A stretch of 64,000 nt of DNA from Daedaleopsis sinensis (lineage: Eukaryota > Basidiomycota > Agaricomycetes > Polyporales > Polyporaceae), in contig CM066310.1 of assembly GCA_033807695.1 (NCBI GenBank), forward strand, positions 1,860,001-1,924,000. Reading direction: 5' to 3'. The notes beneath the pieces were generated by a model that was given only the letters and a program-made list of their open reading frames with translations, was not told where the DNA came from and ran no database searches. This document shows positions 46,205 to 57,458 of this stretch, piece by piece. The position numbers and the translations under genes were made by a program. How positions within the stretch are numbered: position 1 is the stretch's first letter; every line of letters begins with the position of its first letter.

Positions 46205-46859
46205 ATTCATATACAGCCATGTAGTACGACCCGAGTCCCACTGATATGCTCGTTTGTATCCCTATACTAGCCTCCGTACTACTACCTTGTACCCCTTGGA
46301 CTTTGTACATTATACAATCTTACTCGCGTTCGGTTTCGAGGGGATATTAATTGACTGAAATGGGTTGCGCAAGGACTTGAAGACTCCACCGGTAAGCTCT
46401 GCATTAGACGCCAGCCTCTCATCCCCGCCCCACCATCCCCCACTAGCCAGCTCTCCGCTCTCGACGCGTGAAATCAGCAGCTGTAGCTTGCAACTGTCCC
46501 TACCTGTGCTAGGATCGTGATCTAGGGCTCGTTCTACGCGTAAAAACATTGTTGTCGACGTGTCAGCTCTCTATCTACCTTAGACATCCGTCTATGTCCT
46601 TGCCAGAGACTCGTTCTACAGGCAGATCTTTTCGGGGCGCCCTCTGGACTATCGACCTACTATGTGGCTACCTCACGACTGCTTAACTAAATCTCCGCTA
46701 TGTCTAGACTGCTATCCCATCTATAGTCCGCCATTCCGTGCGCGCGAGATCTCTAGGCGGCGCTAGGGGGCACCGTGTGAGGCCTCAGGTGCGTGTACAT
46801 CCCCACCCGCTCATAATACGCGGGAACTCGATCCACCACGCGAAGCATATCCTATGGAA
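46205..46859. other. Right arm of KDZ element, spacer
   Basis: Transposase 3' flank. TTGTACATTATACAATC near 46306-46320 has inverted symmetry. No gene supported. Confidence 0.5.
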
Positions 46860-47330
46860 GCCACCAACGCCAGTCGGAAAGTGCTCGCGCCCCAACCAAG
46901 CATGCGAGGTCGGTCCTACAACGGCGACCATCGCTGGTCACCAGTAGGTACGTCTAGGTATGTACGATCCCAAGGCCGCTCGGAACGCGCTCGCGCTCGA
47001 ATCAAACAGGCGAGGAAGGTCCTGCGGGGCACGCTCAAATCCCCAAGGCCGCTCGGAACGTGCTCGCGCTTGAATCAAACGCGCGAGGAAGGTCCTACGG
47101 GGCGCGCTCCAAACCCGCTCGGAACGTGCTCGCGCCCCAACCAAGCACGCGAGGTAGGTCCTACAGCGGCAACCGTCGCTGGTCACCAGTAAGTACGTAC
47201 GACCCCAAGCCCGCTCGGAACGCGCTCGCGCTCGAATCAAACAGGCGAGGAAGGTCCTGCTGTCCGCGCTCCAGTCCCCAGGCACGCTCGAATCAAGCAC
47301 GCGAGGAAGGTGCGTGCAGTGCCCTACCCC
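46860..47330. repeat. GC-rich degenerate tandem repeats in KDZ right arm
   Basis: Several copies of a 70-80 bp module built from GCTCGGAACGCGCTCGCGC, TCGAATCAAACAGGCGAGG and AAGGTCCTGC words. A larger repeat also includes CGACCATCGCTGGTCACCAGTA-type sequence (about 46925 and 47170). Such subterminal arrays can hold transposase binding sites. Confidence 0.75.
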
Positions 47331-47724
47331 GCTTAGGATGCGCTCGCACGAATACAGATACAGGTACGCCCCATGTTCGCGATACCTATACGACAATTAC
47401 GGGGGCTCAGCGCTCGGGTCCTGCGGGACCGTGGCGCGGGTCCTGCGAGACCGTGGTGCGCGCGCAGCCCCCGCGCGCCACGGTCCCGCAGGTACCGTAT
47501 CAGAATCGCGCGCGCCGTGGAAACAATTCAGCTCGCACGCCACATTCTGAGTATGTACGCCTACCATGGCGCGGAGTCCCAATATTTATTCATTAGCATA
47601 ATGTGCCAAGAAAGGACAGGGAGGCGGGCTTAGTAACATGTCAGGCCTAGCGGGAAACATACACTATTATAGGTGCTGTCGGCGGGCTGAGCGAGCGCTG
47701 AGGCTGCATAGGGAGGGGCGCTAG
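47331..47724. other. Right arm of KDZ element, inner end
   Basis: Contains inverted GCGCGCAGCCC/CACGGTCCCGCAGG-type words (about 47415-47495) that could form a hairpin. No gene supported. Confidence 0.45.
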
Positions 47725-47839
47725 CAGCTCTAGTTACAGTCTAGGGATGTATCACGGGCATCTCTGACTAGAGTCTGGCATGGATCACGGTTCGTTTCTA
47801 GTTAGAGTATGTGATACATCACTCTGCCAGGATTTGGTG
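47725..47839. repeat. Right terminal/subterminal inverted repeat of KDZ element
   Basis: Inverted counterpart of 30251-30380. It contains TGGCATGGATCACGG (47776-47790), CTAGTTAGAGTATG and GATACATCAC words matching the left end in reverse orientation, with several mismatches. Confidence 0.7.
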
Positions 47840-49532
47840 GCTGCGCGCACCCATATCATTGCGCGAACGCGAGCACACCAGAACAGTGTACGGCACCTTC
47901 TGGTCCACGTCTGCAATGTCGAGCTGCGGGAAGCTCTTCTGGTTGAACGCAATGCCGAACCAGTCCTCAAGCGACCTATCCTCGTACATCGACATCGACG
48001 CGCCCAGCACGTCGGCAGCGTGCTTCACGACCGTCAGCGCGCGCCGCTTGATGCGCACAGAGCGCTGCCAGCTCTCGAGCACGCCGCCCGACGAGCTCAG
48101 AACGCGCCTTGGCGGGTGAGGTGCGCGCGCGCAGGGCGGCGACGTTAACTGTGTGAACATTGAGGAGGTCAGTCACGCATTCTATGATCTATCGAGCGAA
48201 GAGCATGGACGTACGCGCAGACGAGCTCGGTCGACACATCGTTCTTGCGCTCGCACATCGCACATCGCGGGAGGGAGAGCATGCGATGGGGGAGCGCGGG
48301 CACGTCGCAACCACAGGCGCGGCGAAGATCAGCACCGTTCAGTCGCGCTGCGTGTTGGCTCGCAACACGCGGCTCGAAGACGTCGTACGCTAGGCGGCGG
48401 GGAGACGGACGGAAACACGATAGGGGTGAAGTCGACCTCCTCCGTGGGACCCACCTGAGAGCCCTCGGAGGACGACTCGAATTGCGAGGACTCGGACTCG
48501 TCGATGTCCTCGATTTCCGGGGATGCCACGCTCGCCGCCTCCGTGTTGCATACCGGATCGCCGTTGGCATCCACGACGGGGGTCGTCGCTCGGGACGGCG
48601 GCACCTCCTGGCTCGAGCGGTTGAACAAGACATGGCGCCACGCCGGCTGGAGGAAGTTGAAGACGGGCCCGAGCTCCTCGAACCCGCGCGTGCCGAGGAG
48701 AGAGACGTACGGCCGTGTTTGCACAGGGTCGGCGGAGAGGGACGTACGGATGGTGGTCTCAATGGACCGGGTGATCTCCTCGATGTCTTCTGCGGACCGC
48801 CGGGGAACAGGCCGGGGCTGCTCGTCTTCGGCGATGGGGGCGGGGCGGGGAGAGGGCGATGGAGCGGGTGGGGACGGTGGCGGGGGAGCGACTGCCTTCG
48901 ACTTGCCTTTCGCTGAGCGGGCACGGGTGGTCGAGGCTTGTTTCTTGGTCGCGGCCCGCTTGCGCGGAGCCGCCGTGGTGGGGGGGGGAGCGTTGGGAGC
49001 AGCACTGAGTATCGGAAGGGCGAGCTCAGCGCATGGGAGGTATCATAGGGAGAGTAGAGGACATACACGTTGCTAGACGAAGCTGTTGGTTGGGCGTCCT
49101 TGCGACCCCACTTGAGGGGAGGCGCCGGGACGGGAGCGGGGAGAGCGACGGGGACTTGGTTTGGGGGTTGGGCGACGCTGGTTTGGGAGTCTGAGAACGG
49201 GGAACGCGATGTACGAGCGGGCGATGGACTTACACGTTGCTCGTCGACGCCTCGGCCGTAGCTACCGCCTGACTGGCGGTGTTCCGTCGGCGACGGCCAA
49301 CCACCATTGACGCGACCTCGCCGAGGAATCGACCAGATCGCATCCTCATGGTTGGAGGAACGTCTGCCGCACCCGTCTGGGTCGCGTTATTCGCGACTGG
49401 GGGTGCGGCGGGGACGTTGTTAGTATTGCCTGAGAGCCTGGTTAGGTGTGGCCCAGGTTGAGATGTCCTAACCAGCGAGCACTCACCATTGTTGGCGCGG
49501 GTTGAGCTTCTGGTAACACGACGGGTGAACAT
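47819..49532 (-). pseudogene. Gene N, unit D copy, 3' end replaced by transposon sequence
   Basis: The start (49532), exons 1-4 and most of the last exon are as in the other copies. The frame then runs across the transposon boundary at 47840 and ends at a TGA in the transposon terminus (47819), adding a short tail in place of the native last 32 or so residues. The lost tail contains an acidic stretch ending DADMDTDS. The product might still fold, because only the C-terminus is exchanged. Expression and polyadenylation would now depend on sequence inside the KDZ element. Confidence 0.75.
47840..47846. repeat. Right 7-bp target duplication of KDZ element
   Basis: GCTGCGC, the second copy of the word at 30244-30250. 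Array sequence resumes here. Confidence 0.75.
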
Positions 49533-52500
49533 GGTACTAGACAGTGAGGTGTGGTGTGGTAGGAGATATGAGATGGGCGGGAGGAAATGCGCAGAGGGCA
49601 CGGAGGACAAGTGTGGATGATGGTGGATGGTAAGAGAAAAGTGATGAGAGCCAGTAGGCGCCTCAACTGGTCCGGTTTTGAGCAACAATAAGCGAGGCCA
49701 CCGGCCGGCCCTTGCACAATGCGCCGGCGCCTAAACCATGCTTCTTCAGGCGGAGTGGGCCACCCTCGCTGGCTCGCTGCTTCTAGGGTACTAGCATTTC
49801 GCATAGCCTTAACAGAGATCTCAAAGCTCTGTAGTTGTATTCTAGAGGCTGTAAAAGTGTGCCGCAAGTCTGTGCGTTCACGGCTTTGGCAGCTGTCGGA
49901 GGTTCAAATGAGTCGGACTCGTCCGGCGGGTCTAGGCAGCATGACAACTCACCGGCGTCCGTCCGTACGGTCTTCATCCGGATATACTCTCTATCCCTCA
50001 CTTTTTCATCGCACTACACTGTGAAAGCACTCACAAGCGCTGTCGTCCGTCGATCGATTCGCAATGGCCTCCTGTCCTATAGCATTGTGGAGGTGGGTCT
50101 GAGCAAGTAAGTATTAACCTCATGTCATCCTCATTTACACGACGACATCCCGATACTGCAAGCGAAAGCGCATGACAACGCCACTCCGCTTTCGCTTTCG
50201 CTTTGGCTGAGCCTGGACCACTGTCGGGTGCGGGTGTTGGTAGACAGTCTGCACGGACCTGTTCAGAGTAGTTCTCGCCGTGCCTGTGTTACTAGTCTGG
50301 ACAAAGGAGCTGCCTAAGAGGTCTGAGGGTCGGTTCTTGTCGGTTTTGTTGTTCCGCCGACGAGGAACAAGGGCGTCGTCATCCTACGTAGCAGCACTGC
50401 CACTGAAGTCTCGTATCGCCCCCGCCTCCCGGTCCGGACGGGACGGGGGAGCGCTAGCGCCAGCAGCACGGTATCGCCTCCGATTGTGCTCGTGTCCACG
50501 ACGATCTGAGTGACTGACAGCGATGACGTCCGCGTCTCCTCCCGCCGCCCGCAGACGAGCCTTGCGGATCGCTGACCTTACTGACTTTCCAGGGGCCAGA
50601 AGGCGCACGGAGCCAGAAGGCGCACGGGGTGCTCGCAGCTACTGTGAGGGGGGTGGACGCACGGAGGGTCTGCAGCTCGGGTGAGGGGGCTGGACGCAGC
50701 TCGCACTCGACGCAGCTCGCCTCGACGCAGACATCGCATACAGGTGAGTCTGCTACTACAGTCCCTCTCCTCTCCTCTCCCCTCCCCTCCCCTCGCGTCG
50801 CCCCAGTCCGCCCTCCGTGCACGCTCCCGCCGCCCGTCCCCGCCGGATCGTCCGCGAGCGGCCACCACCTCGCAGCCAACCGCGTCCACACAGCGAACAC
50901 TCGGAGCAGCCCGCATCTGCAGAAGCAACGTGCGTGTATGCGCGATCATATCCGTGCGCGATCATATCCGTCGTCTGACCCTCTTGTCCAACAACACGCA
51001 CCTCCCACCCAGTCCGCCCGTCCGGATCGTCCTCCAGAGCTTCGCACCCTCTGCGCGATTGCACCGTCGATCGCCCCCCGACACCCCGTCCTCCGCGCGT
51101 CTTGCCATCCGGAACGTCTTCTGGCAGCCGCCACCTCTCCGCTCGCCGCTCCGTCAGCACCCTGTGTGCCGTACGTCGCAGTGATGCAGAACGTACTCAC
51201 TTTCGAGCGTATAGCCGCCCGCGCCTTCGAGCCCTCCGACTCCGCCACATCCGCCCCGGCGACAGCACGACCGCGTCCACCTTGGACCTGCAACAGACAC
51301 GTAACAGTCAGTCATCGATTCGACCCAGATCCTTTCGACAGTGCACTCATCTTGACTTGTCAGCGTCCGCCATCGTCTCCGACCGCACGCCGCGCCGCCG
51401 CCGCCGTCGCCCGCCAGGACAGCGTCCGATAGCCCGGAATTGGCCACGAACGTCCGGAACGAGATCCGTCGCCGCCGTCGCCGCACGCGCGAGTGGCCAG
51501 CGTGTGCGCACAGCCTGCGCCGACCTGTGGGTTTGTAAAGGCGCATTGCCTAGCCCATCATGCGCACCTTGCGATCAGCGCCGCATGCCGCCGGCGCCGT
51601 CCGTCCAGCCACTCCGGGGGACACGGAAGCGACTGCGCTCTCGCTATCACCCACCCCGAGTAGAGCCGCCTCTCGCTATCACCCACCACGAGCCGCCGTG
51701 TCTGCAGACGACGTGAGTCAGAGACGTTCCGGATGACGTCCAAACGGGGTATACTCATCTTGAAAGCGATCAGGTAGATCGCCGCCGCCGAATCCGTCGT
51801 CTCGCGACGACGCGGCGCGTTCCGCTGTCACGCACTCCGCACAGAGCCCGCATCCATGCAGCACCGTCGCGATCAGCCCTGTCTCCAGACGCGGTAAGCG
51901 GGAGAGGTCGAGGGTGATTGCAAAATGGGGTGTACTCACTGCGAAAGCGACGCAGGAGACCGCCGCCGCCGGACGAGTCCTTGCCCGACGACCTCGGTGT
52001 CCCGCCGGCCCGCAGACCCCCGCCAGCGACGGGGCACTCGATCAGGTGCACTGGCGGCGCGTGCGTTGAGAGTGCCCGCGCTCGCCGGCGCCGGAGCTTC
52101 GTGTCCGTGCCGTGCACACACGCGTCGCGTCGCGTCGTCCGAGCTTTGTTCCGCGCCAGCGCTGCTACACGTCTCCCGCTAGCTCGCCGTCTCTCGACGT
52201 TGCTCCTGTTGTGCCTCGTGCCACAGGCGAGTCGCGATCGTGCGACGTACGCTCCGGACAAGCCCATGCGAGGCCGCCGCCGTACGAGTCGTTTCGCGAG
52301 TCGCGACGATCTCGGTGTCCCGCCGGCCTGCAGACCCCCGCCAGCGACGGGGCACTCGATCAGGCGCACTGGCGGCGCGTGCGTTGAGAGTGCCTGCGCT
52401 CGCCGGCGCCGGAGCTTCGTGTCCGTCCCGTGCACACACGCGTCGCGTCGCGTCGTCCGAGCTCTGTTCCGCGCCAGCGCTGCTACACGTCTCCCGCTAG

Positions 52501-54718
52501 CTCGCCGTCTCTCGACGTTGCTCCTGTTGTGCCTCGTGCCACAGGCGAATCGCCATCGTGCGACGTACGCTCCGGACAAGCCCGTGCGAGTGGCCACGCC
52601 GCCGTCGCCGCCGGGAACGTCTGAGGGCCGCGTGTCCCTGTGCGCGACGAAGCCGACGTGGCGCGCGCTCGTCGTCGGCGGATCGTGTCCCTGCTCGTCG
52701 CGTGAGCCGTCCGCGAGTTGACGATGGGCGCAGGGATGTACTCACATGCCCACACGCTGGCTCCAGACGACACCACTGGCGGACGCCGACGACGAGCGAG
52801 CGCCATGGACGTGCACGAGGTGGGTGGGCAGGAGGACGACGCGCACGCCCCCCGAAAGTGATCGGGCTGCTCCTCCGAGCCTCCAGGTGAGGGTGAGTCG
52901 CGATGACGCGACGCACGAGCATGGCAACGCTCGGCGGCCCGTGCGAGTAGGTACTACGCTGTCGCCGTCGGGAACGCTCGAGGGCCGCCACGCGTCCTTC
53001 GAGAGGAGGAGAATAGGTGAGTCGCCGTTCGGCACCAGACGCGAACAACGCACACACCTGCGGGAACGTCGCGTGTGACTCGTCGACGTCGAGGACTCGC
53101 CGTGTCGGCGATGTGTTGCTTGTAGGTCAGTGTCATGGGATACCTGCACGCCGCCTGAGTCATTCCCGAGTCGATAGCGGGTGGTAGGACACACTCACCA
53201 TGCACCCAAGCTGGCTGCAGACGGCAGGAATGGCCGAGGCGGACGACAGATGCGGGCGGGGGAGATGGACAGGACGATCGTGGTGGACGACGGAGTCGCG
53301 ACGGACGACGGAGGGCGGGGGACAGACGGCGGACGCGTGCTCGGGGGACGCAAGCACGAGGTGGGTGGTGGGTGGGTGGGGAGAACGGCGAGTAGTACGT
53401 CTCGCCTCTGCCCGCGCACGTCCCCCGAAATTGATCGGCAATTCCTCCAGATCTCCAGATGAAGTCGCTCCGTGCGGCGTCGTGCGCCGGCTGGCCTCGC
53501 ACGCAGAACACCCGTGCTGCATACGATCGCGCGCGGCGGGAAGCCCGGCCGTTGCGACCCGCGAAAATGGCTGTTCGGATGGTCGGGGACTCGGACTCGG
53601 GTCCCGGTATAGACCGTTCTACGTAGTCCCCTGTGTACGTCGTCCCCCAATACTACTCCTGTTCTACCGCGGCGAGAGACACGACTCTGCCAAGTTGTAG
53701 GCCGGAAGTTCTTGCACAGCGCAGATGGATGTCTGCACACGGCGGCCTGAAGCCCATTGTCCTCTCCTTCCATCAGCTTGAGAGACTTCCCCGCGTCGTC
53801 GCATTGACGTGCAATGGACGCGCACCTGCTCGCGCGGTCTCCGGGCTGGCCGAGGAGGTGCTGCGGCATCCGTCCCGACCCTGAAGACCCTGTGGCTGAC
53901 GGTGTGAACATCCGACTCGTGAGCTCTCCGCTCAGATGCCTCCGGCTCCCCGCCTCTGCGTGTCTGCAGAGCCAGAGTCAGTGTGAGTAGAGTGTAAGAC
54001 ACCGTGAGCACCCATAATCAGTGAGGAACAGCTCGTATGTTGATGCCCTCGAAGCTCATGTGCAGACCGTGTTCGTGCAACGCAATGCATCATGTCGTCA
54101 TCCCCAGTCAGGCGCGTACCTGACCAAAGGATTGGAAGATTGTGAAAATACTCAGAGCATCTTACGTCTCGGCTCGCCACTTCTCTCTGCATTCATGTCA
54201 ATGATTTTCCATTCCATATGTGCGACAATTTTGTGTGCCAATCCTGACTGTCACAGCTTCGAGAGTCCGAGGGCAGTGTGCTCACTCAACTTATCTACCT
54301 ACCTCCCCCACAAGCTACTGGCTTGCAACAGAATACTATAGTTGATGAGCTCGAGAACAGTTCACCAAAGAGTGCAGCCCTCGCTCAAGACACTCCGAGT
54401 CCCTACTCGGTTCCTGTCAGTGAGGAGGCTGCTCGTAGTCTGGACCCAGTAGTGCCGATCAGAATTCCAGAGAAATGTCACACCGTCAGGGTGGTTATCC
54501 CGACTATCGTGTGCAGTTGTTCCGACTCGGGAGTCCTCGAGGGTACAAACTCTCCAAGTCGGGCACGCATTTCCCTGACAACAAGAAATCTGGTATTACA
54601 ACGGAAATGTAATGTAAGACAGACAACACAAGACTTGTTCGCAAGCACGGCTCGGTCAATTAGTTACAAATTGAGAAATGACGCAATGTCCCGTCCCAGA
54701 GCCGCGTCGCACACGCGC
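49533..54718. other. GC-rich unresolved block, unit D
   Basis: Equivalent of 2847-8032 and the same length as in unit A. Confidence 0.5.
51987..52591. repeat. 318-bp direct duplication, unit D
   Basis: Same duplication. It shares with unit A a T-to-C difference in the second copy that is absent from B, C and E. Confidence 0.9.
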
Positions 54719-55341
54719 TCAGTCCACAATCGGGTCCTCCGGGTCCTCCGCGCCCTCGACAACATACGCTGGTGTCTTCGGCCCAAGCTTCGGCTTGCCG
54801 TCGCGCCTGCGCCGAGGGCGAACGAACGTGCCCGTGGTGTTGCGCGGGGCCGTCTTGCGTTTGTGTGCGCAGAGAGGAGCCGGCGCGAACAGGTCCGGAT
54901 AGTGCGCCGCGAGCTGTCGCTCGCTGTCCGTCACCGGCACGAACTTCAGGACCTTCTCGTCCCAGAGTTCCTGGAGACGGCGCAGGGTTGCAGTGCCACC
55001 CGTGACCTTGCTGAGGTTCGTGAAGGTGAGACCGCGCGGCCAGCCGACGAGTTGGTAGCCGTAGACACGGACGACAATGTCGTTGTAGTCCTCGAGCGTC
55101 CACCACATGGCCGCGAACGGGTCCCCGGTGCGATGCTCTAAGAAGCGAGACAGGTTCGAGATGGATGCGGGGCAGGAAGGTCGCAAAGATACTCACTGAG
55201 ATCGTCATCCATGACGGCACGCAAATCACCCCGCTTCTCAGAACGAGTGTCGCTGTACTGGGGCTTGTCGTCTGGAGGAGGAGGAGTGTAGACGACAGAG
55301 CTCCCGGTCTCCGGGTCGATGTAAGTGAATGTGAGCGGCAT
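54719..55341 (-). CDS. Gene G, unit D copy
   Basis: Same two-exon gene as 8033-8655. Confidence 0.7.
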
Positions 55342-55670
55342 GGCAGGGAAGTGCGCAACTGCGAGTGTCAGGATGGCGTGAGACTCTGAGTCGATGCGGT
55401 CGGTTTAAATAGTACCGTACGGCGGACACCCTCGATCTGTAGACTACATAGTCCACCTGTAGCATAACAAGGTTGAGTCAAACGATGCATAAGTACTCGA
55501 GATGTATGATGATTATAGTACGGACCGAGTATCCTACAATGTCTGAATTTGCGAGCTGGACTAGAAATTATTGAGTATAATTTATTTATATGTTATCATA
55601 CCCTCAGGCACTCTCCTTTCGCCCAGGTCCTGGGCCGACGACGAGTCCGATTGGCCTAGAGTTCTCTGCA
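55342..55670. other. G-M1 intergenic, unit D
   Basis: Equivalent of 8656-8984. No gene seen. Confidence 0.5.
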
Positions 55671-56086
55671 TCATAAGATTACAACCCGAATGCATATCAC
55701 TTCGAGATCAACCAGTTGCCCAGCCGTCCAGTCTGAGTCCTGTGTGCACCACCGGCACCAAATTGTAGCCTTTGCCCAACAATCGTTCAGCTTCTCGACG
55801 ACGGATCGGAGAGCATGAACACGTACGAGGGGCGGTTGCTCCTCGATGTGCTCGCGGGTGCCATCGGACATGTGCCGGTGCGAAGTGCCGTTGCCAGTGA
55901 TCGGCGACTTGGAAAAGCTGCGATTCGCTAGGCAGACATGAATGTTTGTGTATCCATTTAGAGCAGTATGCTGAAGACGGGAAAGTACGTACCATGAATG
56001 TTGACAGCCAGAACGGAAGTCCGACGAGCCCGGCGCGAGGTTATTTTGAGCGGGGGGCCGGCGAGTGCCGCTGCGAGCGCGCGCAT
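55671..56086 (-). CDS. Gene M1, unit D copy
   Basis: Same model as 8985-9400. Confidence 0.35.
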
Positions 56087-56181
56087 CTGGAGACCCCATA
56101 AATACTAGAGTGTGAGGTGATTCAAGTCCCTCAGGCTCGCTCACCTCCCCCACTCACCTCCCCCACTCACCACCCCTCCCG

Positions 56182-56738
56182 ATGTCCTCTCCTCCTCGAC
56201 GCTCGACACGGCCTCCTCGACGCTCGACACGGCCTCCTCGATGCTCGACACGTCGTGCTCGACGTCCACGTTGCCTGCTCACTGTCTCCCTCGACATCTG
56301 CGCCGGGACACTGCTCGACGTCGAACCTCTTCCACGTCTACTCACCTCGTGAGCTGGACGAGTCATCGTATTGTGAGTATTCATCTCGAGGCCATGAACG
56401 AGATACTTACTTGACTTCCCTCCTCCCGCCAGGCCCCATCATGATGGTACAGACCTGCTACAACCCTTATTTAGGTCAGTTCTCATTGTCTTATCCACTC
56501 AATGTTTCCGTACTCACCAGACGGACCGACAGGAACCGGGGCCACGACGTTTGCGGCATGTTACCGGTGCGTATTCCCATACATATTTGATGTTCCACTA
56601 TTGATGCCACATCCTTCCAGGTACACTTTCGTGGATCGTCGAGGCGAGAGGTCTACGATATCAGGTACGATCTCCGTTCATACTCAACACGATCCACGTG
56701 TCTGACTGGTCGCTGGCGACAGGAACTTGTCCTCATGA
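56182..56738 (+). CDS. Gene P1, unit E-head copy
   Basis: Same five-exon structure as the copy at 9496-10052, with the splice sites conserved. Confidence 0.45.
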
Positions 56739-57458
56739 CACAGACGTCGGTGCTGATGTCCGGAAGCAGAAGGCCGAGCAGCGGAGCCGGACTCTCTGAG
56801 TCGGTCCAGCACTCGTCTGGTACGTCACTGTTGGCAGAGTCACGCTCGTATGGACTCGGCCTGATATATTTATGTGTTTGTGGATCCCAGGTTGTACAGC
56901 GCCGGTGTGATGGCCGACCGGAGACGTACGCGGGTCGTGTAAGATGTAGGATACTTAGTTAGAGCGTAGACATGCTTACCGGAGGGCACAGTCGCTACTC
57001 GCAGAGGGAGGCAGGCCTGCCGGGGTCGGAGACGTTGTAGGGAGCACGGCGGTAGCAGGTACTTGATTAGTCCCGACCGGGTGGCGGGAGACGGACGCGT
57101 GCGGTAGAGACCCGCGACAACCTTGAGGAACGAGCGATCGCCACTAGCGCACGAGGGGAGCCATCCTGGCAGTACCACGTGTACTGTATTCCGGGTCCGG
57201 GGTGGTAGCAGAGCAGCGGGGACATACCTATAGACAGCCTGTGTATCGCCTGAGCATGATGTACTAGCTTACTATGATAGTTCAATGAATATCTCAGATT
57301 TCATACAGCAGAGAGCGAAGGCACTCACACACGCTGGGATGCCCCATAGTGACTTACGCGGTCGTCTTGTAGGGACTCGACGTTGATGTTAGAATTACAC
57401 AGAAGTACACAGTGCGAATGACACGTACATGTATACGCTAAGAAACTTGAACGACTCT
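56739..57458. other. P1-N interval, unit E
   Basis: Equivalent of 338-1057, with no separate gene supported. Confidence 0.4.

Larger units (their letters stand above)
30251..47839 (+). mobile_element. KDZ-class DNA transposon, 17.6 kb, with nested hAT
   Basis: This block interrupts array unit D. Flanking unit sequence matches uninterrupted units exactly, so both ends are mapped to the base. A 7-bp word GCTGCGC is present at both edges. The outer 120 bp or so of each end share imperfect inverted repeats. Inside are a complete KDZ transposase, spliced cargo genes ORF-A, ORF-B and ORF-C, and GC-rich direct repeats near the right end. A 4771-bp hAT element sits within ORF-B; without it the element is about 12.8 kb. 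KDZ (Kyakuja-Dileera-Zisupton) elements are large cut-and-paste-type elements known from fungi and some animals. The termini do not start with identical bases, so the exact ends could be off by a base or two. Confidence 0.88.
47840..56402 (+). repeat. Tandem array unit D, right part
   Basis: This is the continuation of unit D after the KDZ insertion. With the insertion and one copy of the 7-bp duplication removed, unit D is 9716 bp, the same as unit A. Its variants are a mosaic: the gene N region shares variants with unit B (the run of eight G near 48980), while the 318-bp repeat region shares variants with unit A (a C at 52365). Confidence 0.96.
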
